Origin: Lachnospiraceae bacterium
GTDB lineage: Bacteria; Bacillota; Clostridia; Lachnospirales; Lachnospiraceae
Assembly (NCBI GenBank): GCA_910575035.1
Contig: CAJTDL010000003.1
Span: 227,961-291,960 of the forward strand
Length of the DNA stretch: 64,000 nucleotides
Reading direction: 5' to 3'
Under the pieces are notes generated by a model. That model saw only the letters and a list, made by a program, of their open reading frames with translations, searched no databases and had not been told where the DNA came from. Position 1 is the stretch's first letter. Each line of letters starts with the position of its first letter. A program made the translations under genes and the position numbers. Shown here in pieces: positions 18,943-26,837 of this stretch.

Positions 18943-19893
18943 TTAGGCAAATGCTATGTTGAGCCCTTCGGAAAGGGTGTAGCTTATGCGTTTAACAGAC
19001 TCGTCAATGTCTTTTGGGGTTACGAACATGGTATTGAGCTGTGGAGACAGGAGTTCCCGGATCAGCTCGTATTTTTCCATGTCGTTTAAAGCGCTTAGGC
19101 CAGTGCTTAAGGCCTTCAGGTGGCTGTGTTCTTCCATGGCCTGCACCAAGGTATGCATGGTGTCGCTTACAATAGTGGCTGCGTCTACTACGGTGGGCAC
19201 GCCGATGGCAATAACAGGGATTCCCAGGGTATCCTTTGACAGGCCATGGCGATGGTTCCCTACGCCAGAGCCAGGGTTAATGCCAGTGTCCGTGATCTGG
19301 ATGGTACGTCCCAGCCTGCGGGTGCTGCGGGCTGCCAGGGCATCCACAGCAATCATCACATCTGGATGGGTTTCTTCAATAACGCCCCGGATGATTTCCT
19401 GGCTCTCCATGCCGGTCTGCCCCATAACACCAGGGACAATGCCGCTGACGGCGTTCACTTCTTCCTCTCCATAAGCGTATTTTCCAAATTCTTTCAGCAC
19501 GTGGCGGGTGATCATCATATTGTCCACCACCCTTGGGCCTAAGGCATCCGGGGTCACCTCCCGGTTGCCGAGGCCGGCCACCAGGGCGGATAGGGTGCCT
19601 TCTTTTTTCGGGAGAAGGCGTTTGACCAGCCTGGCAAGCTCTATGGAAATTTCCCGATGGTAATCCTCATCCTGGGAATCCATATTTGCGGCTTCTAATG
19701 TAATATACGTGCCTTTGGGCTTTCCCATGGCCTTTGCGCCGTTTTCTGTCTCAATTGCCATCGTAGTAATTTTAATTTCCAATTCCTGGCGGCATTCCTC
19801 TTCTACCCGCACGCCTTTGATTTCCACATTGTCCTCTTGGAATTTTTCCCTGGCCTCTAACGCCAGGTCCGTACGTACCTGAAACTGACTCAT
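18943..19893 (-). CDS. gpr: GPR germination endopeptidase
   Basis: Degrades small acid-soluble spore proteins in germinating spores. The 316-residue zymogen begins MSQFQVRTDLALEARE, where the known family removes a short propeptide. Core motifs are VAGLGNREVTPDALGPRVV, VDALAARSTRRL and ITDTGINPGSGVGNHR. ATG 19893 has GGAGGAAATC directly upstream; the upstream in-frame ATG 19905 has none. Expected to be expressed in the forespore under sigma-G, though I did not find a convincing promoter. Confidence 0.95.
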   Translation of the reverse strand: MSQFQVRTDLALEAREKFQEDNVEIKGVRVEEECRQELEIKITTMAIETENGAKAMGKPKGTYITLEAANMDSQDEDYHREISIELARLVKRLLPKKEGTLSALVAGLGNREVTPDALGPRVVDNMMITRHVLKEFGKYAYGEEEVNAVSGIVPGVMGQTGMESQEIIRGVIEETHPDVMIAVDALAARSTRRLGRTIQITDTGINPGSGVGNHRHGLSKDTLGIPVIAIGVPTVVDAATIVSDTMHTLVQAMEEHSHLKALSTGLSALNDMEKYELIRELLSPQLNTMFVTPKDIDESVKRISYTLSEGLNIAFA

Positions 19894-19924
19894 GATTTCC
19901 TCCATGCCGTATATTTTGTCACAT

Positions 19925-19985
19925 TATTACTGCGCCGTTTTTGCGCATAGGGTAATGCCCTTGGGTATATCTTTATTATTGCGCT
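19925..19985. repeat. degenerate copy of the 50-bp intergenic repeat
   Basis: Reads ATTATTACTGCGCCG, then TTGCGCATAGGGTAATGCCC, followed by a second start ATTATTGCGCTG. This matches the order of elements in the 7211-7360 repeat (ATTATTG, GCGC hairpin, ATGCCC hairpin) but with several changes, and it also lies in an intergenic spacer. It supports a dispersed repeat family in this genome. Confidence 0.5.
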
Positions 19986-20033
19986 GTTTTCATTTACTAA
20001 TAACATTTTTTACAAAAAAAAACAAAATATGTA

Positions 20034-20062
20034 TTGACAGATAGAAAAATTGGGATTAGACT
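20034..20062 (+). promoter_or_regulatory. probable rpsT promoter
   Basis: TTGACA at 20034-20039, a 17-bp spacer, and TAGACT at 20057-20062. It leaves an untranslated leader of about 135 nt before rpsT with some self-complementarity (ATGCAG near 20114 and CTGCAT near 20140). S20 is known to control its own synthesis in other bacteria; whether this leader does so is not shown here. Confidence 0.6.
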
Positions 20063-20197
20063 ATATGAGTATGTTTACATTAGAACGTCCGTGTCCGGAT
20101 TTAATGGAACAAATGCAGAGCACGATGCAATCCTGTTCGGCTGCATATTTTAGGGTTGCCGTGAAATATATTTCTATCATAATTGGAGGTGTACGGA

Positions 20198-20461
20198 TTG
20201 GCTAACATTAAATCAGCAAAAAAGAGAATCTTAGTAACTCAAACCAGAACTGCCCGCAATAAGTCCATCAGGTCTGCTGTTAAGACTTCTATCCGTAAGG
20301 TAGAGGCTGCAATCGCAGCAAAGGACCAGGCTGCTGCACAGGCAGCGTTGAAGAACGCTACTTCTGTAATCAGCAAAGCTACTTCCAAAGGCGTTTACCA
20401 TAAGAACACTGCCTCCCGGAAGATTTCCCGCTTATCCAAGGCTGTTAACCAGCTGGCTTAA
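20198..20461 (+). CDS. rpsT: 30S ribosomal protein S20, TTG start
   Basis: Primary 16S-binding ribosomal protein of 87 residues, beginning ANIKSAKKRILVTQ after the initiator and rich in K, R and A. The start is TTG at 20198 with GGAGGTG 7-8 nt upstream. The in-frame ATG at 20183 would put the ribosome site inside the gene. A non-ATG start is also known in E. coli rpsT, where it is linked to autoregulation. The gene is divergent from gpr. Confidence 0.95.
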   Translation: MANIKSAKKRILVTQTRTARNKSIRSAVKTSIRKVEAAIAAKDQAAAQAALKNATSVISKATSKGVYHKNTASRKISRLSKAVNQLA

Positions 20462-20525
20462 GGATGGCAGATAGGCTAGTTTGCAGCTGTTCTTAAATTA
20501 ACGGAATTTTTATAATGAAAGAATA

Positions 20526-20566
20526 AAAAGAAGCTGGCATACACCCTCATGACAGCTTCTTTTTTA
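20526..20566 (+). terminator. rho-independent terminator of rpsT
   Basis: AGAAGCTG (20529-20536) pairs with CAGCTTCT (20553-20560), extended by A-run/T-run pairs. A T-run continues to 20566. Located 65 bp after the rpsT stop. Confidence 0.9.
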
Positions 20567-20596
20567 TACTTTTAACGATTCAACGTTACATATTTT

Positions 20597-20743
20597 TCAA
20601 TTTTCTTTTTCCACTTTCTCTATAGCGCATGTATGGGTCTTTGTCTTTCTGACATAATTGTTCCCTACAAGCAGGAGATTCCCTTTATAATCCTGGAACG
20701 CGTCTGTATAATGCCTGTCTTTGATCTGAGCAATCGCACCAGA
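20597..20743 (-). pseudogene. C-terminal relic of an AAA-ATPase/PD-(D/E)XK-type protein
   Basis: A 48-codon open stretch ends in TGA at 20597 and translates to AQIKDRHYTDAFQDY, then KGNLLLVGNNY and KTKTHTCAIEK. This resembles the C-terminal end of a Clostridia family that I recall as AAA-ATPase proteins with a PD-(D/E)XK nuclease tail. An in-frame stop lies just upstream and no start or ribosome site is present, so this is a leftover fragment. The rest of 20567-20833 shows nothing. Confidence 0.45.
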
Positions 20744-20833
20744 TTAAATATTCCCTCAAGTCAAAAATCAGGTATTCGCAACAGCATTTACCTTCGCAAT
20801 CCGTGCAGTTTTATCTAATCCGGCGCATCCCCA

Positions 20834-21328
20834 TCATTCACAATGCAGCGCCACTTCACCTCCCTCTCGGGTGGCAGCCACGTCTATCACCCTTTGGTTT
20901 GCGCTTCCCCGCCAGCAGAGCTGGGTATCCTTCTGCGCCGCCACAAACTCCCCATCCACCAGCACATCCACATACTCCATAATAGCTAAAGCTTTAATGG
21001 CCTCCCACACAAAGCCTGTATACATCCAGATCGTCTTTCCCGGAAACCTCTCCTTAATCTCCCGGGCAAGCCGCAGCAGTTCAGGGCGGTTGGAAAAATA
21101 CAAAGGATCCCCGCCGCTAAATGTAATCCCTGAAATATAATCCTTCGCCAATTCCGTAAACAGCTCCTGCTTTGCTTCCCCGTCAAACAGCAGCCCGCCA
21201 TTGGGATCCCAAGTAATGGGGTTCTGGCACTCCCTGCAGCAATGGGAGCACCCAGACACCCACAGCACCACACGGAGCCCATCCCCATTCAGCATATCAT
21301 CCTTTGTTATATTGTGGTATCTCATCAC
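20834..21328 (-). CDS. nrdG: anaerobic ribonucleotide reductase activating protein
   Basis: Radical SAM enzyme that makes the glycyl radical on NrdD. 164 residues. The cluster motif C27-x3-C31-x2-C34 sits in VSGCSHCCRECQN, followed by GITFSGGDPLY, the SAM-binding GGDP motif. Its ATG overlaps the nrdD stop (ATGA), so the two are translationally coupled. Length matches the family. Confidence 0.96.
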   Translation of the reverse strand: MMRYHNITKDDMLNGDGLRVVLWVSGCSHCCRECQNPITWDPNGGLLFDGEAKQELFTELAKDYISGITFSGGDPLYFSNRPELLRLAREIKERFPGKTIWMYTGFVWEAIKALAIMEYVDVLVDGEFVAAQKDTQLCWRGSANQRVIDVAATREGGEVALHCE

Positions 21329-23454
21329 ATACTCCTTCGTTCCGCAATCTCCGCCATTTTCGCATCATTCAGCCGGGTATCCCCCTTCACCCTGGAATAA
21401 GACAGATACCCGTTCATCCGGTCAATTTTTGTCAAATTCCGGCTGCCGCACTTGGGGCAGACATCCATTTCCAGCTCCTGATGCCCACAATCGTCGCAAT
21501 AGGCCAAGGACAGGTTCACCCCTTCATAAAACCCCATCTCCATGGCGCGGCGCACTAACGTCTTCACAGCCTCCACATTATAATCAATGGGATATTTTAC
21601 ATACTGGATCTTCCCCCCATTGCTCAGCTCCCAGAAACGGTACTCCAGATCCTGTTTCTGGATAGGTGTAATATCCTCCGTCACATGGCAATGGAAGCCG
21701 TTGCTCACATACTCTCTGTCTGACACATTTTCCACAATGCCATATTTCCTGCGGAACTGCTTCACCTGCAAGCCGCACAGATTCTCTGCGGGAGTGGCAT
21801 AAATGGCATAGAGGTTGCCGTCTGCCTTTTTATATTCCCCAATCTTCTCATTGATATGCTCTAACACCTCTATGGCAAACTGCCCGTCCTCCACCAGGGA
21901 TTTGCCATTGTAGAGCCTCTGTAGCTCATTAAAGGCCGTGATCCCAAAAGATGCTGTGGCCGTCTTAAGGAGAGGCTTGATTTTATCATGGATACCCAGA
22001 TGCCCGCCATAAAATCCACCCTCACAGTAGGCCAGTGGATTTGTGCTGGCCCGCATTTCTCCCAAATAAGCATATGTGCGGATATGGAGCTGGCGGATCA
22101 ATTCCAGGTAATAATCCAGCACTTCATAAAAATCCCGGCTCTCCTGCCTGGACTTTGCCAAAATCATTGGAAGGTGAAGGCTGACCACGCCAATATTAAA
22201 CCTCCCCACAAATACCGGGCGGTCTGTCCCATCTGCCGGGTTTATGCCGCCCTTCACATACCAGGGAGACAGGAAGGCCCGGCACCCCATTGGGCTGATA
22301 ATCTCCCCATACTGCTTGTACATACTGGAAATATAGCCTTTGCCGGTAAGGCTCAGCCAATCTGGGTACATGGTCTTGCGGGAGCATTCAATCCCTGCCT
22401 CAAACACATCCTCCAGCTCCTTCCCTGGCCCATGGAGGTTCTCGTCATATAAAAATACCAGCTTGGGAAACAGCACCGGCTTTTTGCAGGAGGCCTTCCC
22501 CTGCCCTTTGCGCCTGACATTCAGCATAGCAATAGAAGCCATCTTGGCAAACCTTCCTGTGCCCGTCCCAAAGGTCATCGTGATAAAAGGATAGTCCCCA
22601 CGGCTGGAGGATACGGAATTAAATTTATATTCCCACCCCTGGACGCCCTGCTCCAAATCCCGCTCAATGTCTTTGATGGTTTCTTCTTCTGCCCGCTGCC
22701 GGCCCAGCCCCAGGCTCTGGTAACGCTCCATATATTTTGCATAGGATTTCCGGGCATAGGGCTCTAAGATCTTCTCCACGCTTGGCACCGTAAAGCCGCC
22801 ATACTGCTGGCTGGCAGCACTTAAGACAATATCCCCAATCACGTCAAAGGCCACATCCAGCGTCTTTGGTTCATTATACCAGAGGTTCCCCATCTCAAAG
22901 CCGCCCCGCAGCACATTTTCTACATCAAACAGGCAGCAGTTCATGGTGTCACGCCGCGCTGACATATCATGGACATAGATATACCCGTCCCGGCAGGCCT
23001 GGATTTCCTCTGTGGTCATAAAAAACTTCTGGTACAGCTCCTTATTCAGCTGGTTAAAGATCAGGCTCCGCTTGGTGGAGACCAGCGCGCTGTCCGTATT
23101 GGAATTTTCCTTATCCCCTATGTACATAATGGACTGGCTCTTTTTATAGACCTCATCCAGCATCTGGACAAAATCCTGCTTATAATTACGGTAATCCCTG
23201 TAGCTCTTTGCCACTGCCGGGTTCACCCTCTCCAAAGCCCCCTCCACAATGTTGTGCATCTGGGCAATTTTCACCTCCTGGATGCCCATGGACTCCACCT
23301 TCTCCTCCACAAACTGGCAGATAAACCTCAGTTCTTCGTCCGTAAACTGCACCAATGCCCGATAGGCCGATTTGTTGACAGCCACCACAACCTTCTGGAC
23401 ATTAAAATCTTCCTTTGTGCCATCTTTCTTGACAACCTTAAAGCTTTTATCCAT
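21325..23454 (-). CDS. nrdD: anaerobic ribonucleoside-triphosphate reductase
   Basis: Oxygen-sensitive class III reductase that makes dNTPs from NTPs. 709 residues from ATG 23454, which follows AGGAGG; the longer frame to 23565 lacks a ribosome site. Order: ATP-cone about residues 3-95 (FKVVKKDGTKEDF), a glycyl-radical barrel with active-site cysteines, a zinc site near the end (CDDCG ... CPKCG), then the radical loop RMNGYLSYSR and a short tail. The ATP-cone gives allosteric control by dATP. Two NrdR-like boxes lie 120-165 bp upstream. Confidence 0.96.
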   Translation of the reverse strand: MDKSFKVVKKDGTKEDFNVQKVVVAVNKSAYRALVQFTDEELRFICQFVEEKVESMGIQEVKIAQMHNIVEGALERVNPAVAKSYRDYRNYKQDFVQMLDEVYKKSQSIMYIGDKENSNTDSALVSTKRSLIFNQLNKELYQKFFMTTEEIQACRDGYIYVHDMSARRDTMNCCLFDVENVLRGGFEMGNLWYNEPKTLDVAFDVIGDIVLSAASQQYGGFTVPSVEKILEPYARKSYAKYMERYQSLGLGRQRAEEETIKDIERDLEQGVQGWEYKFNSVSSSRGDYPFITMTFGTGTGRFAKMASIAMLNVRRKGQGKASCKKPVLFPKLVFLYDENLHGPGKELEDVFEAGIECSRKTMYPDWLSLTGKGYISSMYKQYGEIISPMGCRAFLSPWYVKGGINPADGTDRPVFVGRFNIGVVSLHLPMILAKSRQESRDFYEVLDYYLELIRQLHIRTYAYLGEMRASTNPLAYCEGGFYGGHLGIHDKIKPLLKTATASFGITAFNELQRLYNGKSLVEDGQFAIEVLEHINEKIGEYKKADGNLYAIYATPAENLCGLQVKQFRRKYGIVENVSDREYVSNGFHCHVTEDITPIQKQDLEYRFWELSNGGKIQYVKYPIDYNVEAVKTLVRRAMEMGFYEGVNLSLAYCDDCGHQELEMDVCPKCGSRNLTKIDRMNGYLSYSRVKGDTRLNDAKMAEIAERRSM

Positions 23455-23574
23455 ACTGTTCCTCCTGTATTTTCTCTTTCTGGCATTGAAAATAACCCTT
23501 TGATGCAAAAAACACCAAACATACATCCATGGGCAAACATATATTCCCGCGCCTGTAGCTGCCAAGCAAAAACC

Positions 23575-23620
23575 TTTACATATTTAGTGTTTTTATTAAT
23601 CTCTATACCATATATTGTGT
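23575..23620. promoter_or_regulatory. tandem NrdR-like boxes upstream of nrdDG
   Basis: Box 1, 23605-23620, reads ATACCATATATTGTGT, 14 of 16 matches to the ACACWATATATWGTGT consensus as I know it. Box 2, 23575-23590, is weaker (10 of 16) and starts exactly 30 bp away. NrdR boxes are typically paired about three helical turns apart. A repressor of ribonucleotide reductase acting here is therefore plausible; nrdR itself is not in the window. Confidence 0.62.
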
Positions 23621-23711
23621 TTCGCACCTTATCTTATCATGTTCCCCTAGAGAAGTCAATAAAAATAGACGCGCCGCTCTCCATAGCAGAAATGCCAGGG
23701 CCGTTCCTTTT

Positions 23712-24143
23712 CTAATTTTCCCCCTTTGGAGGGTTCTTCCGGAAATAACTTTCCCTGAGCTGGTCAATCAGCCCATCTGGCTGCATCTGGCCGCGAAATT
23801 CCTTGTAATTCTTATGCAGCGTCCTGACAGGGGCAATACGGACAATATCTTTGCTGCTTTCTCCTGTGTAAAAATGCCAGTAACGGTACACATACCCCAT
23901 CCAAAACAGGCTTTCCCTGTCATAGGCCTTCTCTCCCATTCGGATGGAGGCCTCCTCCTGCAGCTCTTCTATTAAATATGCCTCCCCTGCCCATTGCATC
24001 CGATTATATTCTGAATCCAGCGCCTTCGCAACGCAAGACCTCATAAACCCCCTGATAAAGGGCTCGCTTTCATACCCTGCCTTAAGGGAATCCGCAAAGA
24101 GCCTCCCTTGGATCCCACACAGCCTCTGTTTTATTTTATCCAT
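23712..24143 (-). CDS. small helical protein, putative antitoxin partner of the ADP-ribosyltransferase-like gene
   Basis: 143 residues, no signal peptide or membrane segment. The readable core is ESLFWMGYVYRYWHFYTGESSKDI ... APVRTLHKNYKEF (split here only for length), which reminds me of small partner proteins found beside toxin genes in Clostridia, but I cannot name the family. The ATG lies 3 nt after the stop of the upstream gene and shares its GGAGAGGG region, so the two genes are translated together. An antitoxin role is inference from this coupling. Confidence 0.6.
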   Translation of the reverse strand: MDKIKQRLCGIQGRLFADSLKAGYESEPFIRGFMRSCVAKALDSEYNRMQWAGEAYLIEELQEEASIRMGEKAYDRESLFWMGYVYRYWHFYTGESSKDIVRIAPVRTLHKNYKEFRGQMQPDGLIDQLRESYFRKNPPKGEN

Positions 24144-24146
24144 CGC

Positions 24147-25016
24147 TCACCCTCTCCTAACCTTCCCGATAATTTCCTCAAAGTACTTTCCCTTCCCACT
24201 GCCCTCTTCATAAATGCCTTCCAAAAGGCTTATGGTTTCTTCCCGTTTGCACATTTCCATATGCTGAAAGCACATTCTTTCCAATGGGAAAACCGTAATT
24301 TCCCGCTCCACCCTCACTGCCTTGCAGCCCTTCTCCGTAAGCGCTACATACTGCTTCCCAGGCTTCAGCAAAGACAGAGCCCGCGCCAATGCCATGTCTG
24401 TAATATTCCCCACAAAGAAATCGTCCAGAACCTGAAACACGCTTTCATCCACAACGCTTCCCACTATAATATCATACTGCTTGGTAAAAGTACGGTATCT
24501 TTCATAGAAAGCCGTTCCCTTTATCGCCTCCATTTTTCCCCGGTAATACGCCACCAGCATGGCCCATTCCACGCCAGCTGGAATCTCTGCCAGCTTTATG
24601 CCCTCTAATTGCAGCGACACCAGATAGAACCTGGCTTCTGGAGAATCACAGATCATAGCCAAGGAATATTCCGGCTGCTCCCCCATATAGAAGCCAGGCC
24701 CAAAATCGCAATGTGCCCGGCTGATGGGCGCGATCTCTCCTGTAATCCCCTTCTTAGACCCATGGTATAATAACATACGCCCATCTGGAAGGGACAGCTC
24801 CTTTGCCGCCGCTGCAATCTTATCCAAGGTCATGCGGGGAACAGGGATCTGGTCAGCGATACAGTATTCAAACAATCTCTCCTGTGCCTTTTCCTTCGGG
24901 AAAAAATGCCCGTTTTCCCAACGGTTTATCGTAGCATAGGCAACGCCAATATACTCTGCCAGTTCCTGCTGCGTACTGTTCCGAACTCTGCGGATCTTCA
25001 TTAGTAAGTCCTTCAT
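24147..25016 (-). CDS. Xre-type HTH fused to a DUF3990/ADP-ribosyltransferase-like domain
   Basis: 289 residues. Residues 1-60 are a Cro/C1-type HTH (NSTQQELAEYIGVAYATINRWENG). From about residue 80 a second domain begins LLYHGSKKGITG, continues with FGPGFYMGE and ends with QYDIIVGSVVDESVF ... FFVGNIT and KQYVALTE, the pattern I associate with DUF3990, a proposed member of the ADP-ribosyltransferase fold with an H-Y-E type site. ATG 25016 follows GGGAGG. It is the first of a two-gene unit with 23712-24143 and lies 87 bp after rtcB. Fusion of the DNA-binding and toxin-like parts in one chain is unusual. Toxicity is inferred. Confidence 0.75.
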   Translation of the reverse strand: MKDLLMKIRRVRNSTQQELAEYIGVAYATINRWENGHFFPKEKAQERLFEYCIADQIPVPRMTLDKIAAAAKELSLPDGRMLLYHGSKKGITGEIAPISRAHCDFGPGFYMGEQPEYSLAMICDSPEARFYLVSLQLEGIKLAEIPAGVEWAMLVAYYRGKMEAIKGTAFYERYRTFTKQYDIIVGSVVDESVFQVLDDFFVGNITDMALARALSLLKPGKQYVALTEKGCKAVRVEREITVFPLERMCFQHMEMCKREETISLLEGIYEEGSGKGKYFEEIIGKVRRG

Positions 25017-25102
25017 AATATCCTCCCAATATCACATTTCTGTTTTCTTATCACCCACTATATATGATATGAAATCCAATGTCAATACAGGAGATGCGCC
25101 TC

Positions 25103-26302
25103 TTAGGGCGCTTTAAAATTATAAATCGGCTTCATCACATCTATAATATCCACCGAATCCCGGATCACCCCTATAATATCCTCCAAAGATTTGTACGCCA
25201 TAGGCGCCTCATCCAGGGTGGCCTCATTCACAGATGTGGTATAAACCCCTTCCATTTCATGCCTGTACTCCTCCAGATCCAGGCTCTCCTTCGCCTTTGT
25301 CCTGGACATCAGCCTGCCCGCCCCGTGGGGCGCAGAGTTATTCCAGTCCGGATTGCCTTTTCCCAAAGCCAATACACTCCCATCCCTCATATTAATGGGG
25401 ATCAGCACCTTCTCCCCCTTGTGGGCTGCAATGGCTCCCTTGCGCAATATCATTTCCTTTGTGTCAATGTAATTATGGATTGTATGGAAAGCACCGCTGC
25501 CATTCATTTTTGTCCTTTCTAACAGCACCTCGGCAACCTTCTCCCGATTCCTCCTGGCAAACTCCTGGCAGATTTCCACATCATGCAGATAATCCTCCAG
25601 ATAGCTTCCATACAGATAGCACAGATCCTCCGGCATGGTGGCCTCCCTGCCTTTCCATGCAATAGCTTGCAAGGCTGCCTGGATCTCCTTCCTGCGCCCC
25701 TGCTCCTTATAGGTCCGGATGATCGCATCCCGCTCCTTAAAATAATCCTCTTTCCCTTTATTCAAATCAATGGCCAGCTGCTGGTACAATTCCGCCACCT
25801 GCTTGCCCAAATTCCTGCTTCCCGTATGGATCACCAAGTACTTTGCCCCATCCTCCGCCTGGTCAATTTCTATAAAATGGTTCCCGCCCCCAAGAGTGCC
25901 CAGGCTCCGCTCCAGCCACTTAGTATTTTTCAGGCTGCGGTAGCAGCGCAGCTCCTGCAGAGGAAACCGCTCCTGCCTCCCCTCCCAGATATGCATCCCT
26001 GACGGTATAAAATGGGCGGCCTCATCCACTTTCTCAAAGTCAACCGCCCCCTTCCCAAGTTCCACTGTATACATGCCGCACCCAATATCTACCCCCACCA
26101 CATTTGGCACCACCTTATCCCTCACCGTCATCGTCGTCCCTATGGTGCATCCTTTTCCTGCATGGACATCCGGCATGATCCGGATCCTGCTTCCCTCTGT
26201 AAATTCATGGTCGCACATCCTGCGGATCTGCTCAATGGCCTCCTCCTCCACTACCTGGGCGTAGCATATGGCGGTATTAGCCTTGCCTTTGATCTCAAAC
26301 AT
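25103..26302 (-). CDS. rtcB: RNA-splicing ligase RtcB
   Basis: GTP- and metal-dependent ligase that joins RNA 2',3'-cyclic phosphate or 3'-phosphate to 5'-OH ends, in RNA repair. 399 residues with RIMPDVHAGKGCTIGTTM, VGVDIGCGM, GTLGGGNHFIEI, IHTGSRNLG and HGAGRLMSR, which carry the metal and guanylylation residues. Length is in the short bacterial range (about 400). ATG 26302 follows AAAGGAG. No rtcA, archease or prfH neighbour is present. It is in tandem with the Xre-ART-like two-gene unit downstream, so co-transcription is possible. Confidence 0.95.
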   Translation of the reverse strand: MFEIKGKANTAICYAQVVEEEAIEQIRRMCDHEFTEGSRIRIMPDVHAGKGCTIGTTMTVRDKVVPNVVGVDIGCGMYTVELGKGAVDFEKVDEAAHFIPSGMHIWEGRQERFPLQELRCYRSLKNTKWLERSLGTLGGGNHFIEIDQAEDGAKYLVIHTGSRNLGKQVAELYQQLAIDLNKGKEDYFKERDAIIRTYKEQGRRKEIQAALQAIAWKGREATMPEDLCYLYGSYLEDYLHDVEICQEFARRNREKVAEVLLERTKMNGSGAFHTIHNYIDTKEMILRKGAIAAHKGEKVLIPINMRDGSVLALGKGNPDWNNSAPHGAGRLMSRTKAKESLDLEEYRHEMEGVYTTSVNEATLDEAPMAYKSLEDIIGVIRDSVDIIDVMKPIYNFKAP

Positions 26303-26383
26303 ACTTTTCTCCTTTCTGAAAACGAAAATAGCACCCCTTTTTAAATGGCTTTCTACATTATAAGTGGTTTTCTACATTAATAG

Positions 26384-26412
26384 AAAAAACGCCTATCTTA
26401 TGCTGTAAGATA
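26384..26412 (-). terminator. possible minus-strand terminator upstream of rtcB
   Basis: TATCTTA (26394-26400) pairs with TAAGATA (26406-26412) around a 5-nt loop. On the minus strand the hairpin is followed after GGCG by six T (26389-26384). It would end transcripts from the GH32 gene. The stem is AT-rich and short. A TATAAT on the minus strand near 26357-26362, flanked by two TTTCTACATTA repeats, may be the rtcB promoter. The remainder of 26413-26837 shows nothing coding. Confidence 0.45.
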
Positions 26413-26837
26413 AGCCTTCTTTTCCATTTCCGCTAAAATACATGCCATTCCCCAACAGCCATTATATTCACTATACCACGGAAAACCACTATTTGTCATT
26501 AAACCCTTAATATAAAACAAGTTAAACTTATAAACCGTTACTGCATTTAAACAGCACAATCAGGATGGCTGCCGCCGCTCAGCAAAATCCCTGCCTCCCC
26601 TTACCTACCCTCGTTGCTTCCCAAATACCCTCCTTTAAATTACTGACTTTTCCTGATAGCACTGCTTCCCAAGCCTCAGCGCAGCCACCGCTACGCCTGC
26701 GTTTGTGAAACAGCACTCTCAGAAAAATATTCTGCGCCAAACATGAAGGTATTCAGCACGGGTTATACTAGCAATTATCCCTTCTCCAACCGCCCGCCGG
26801 ATGCAGGATTTTTTCCCTGCTGCTTCAGGGAAAAGCA

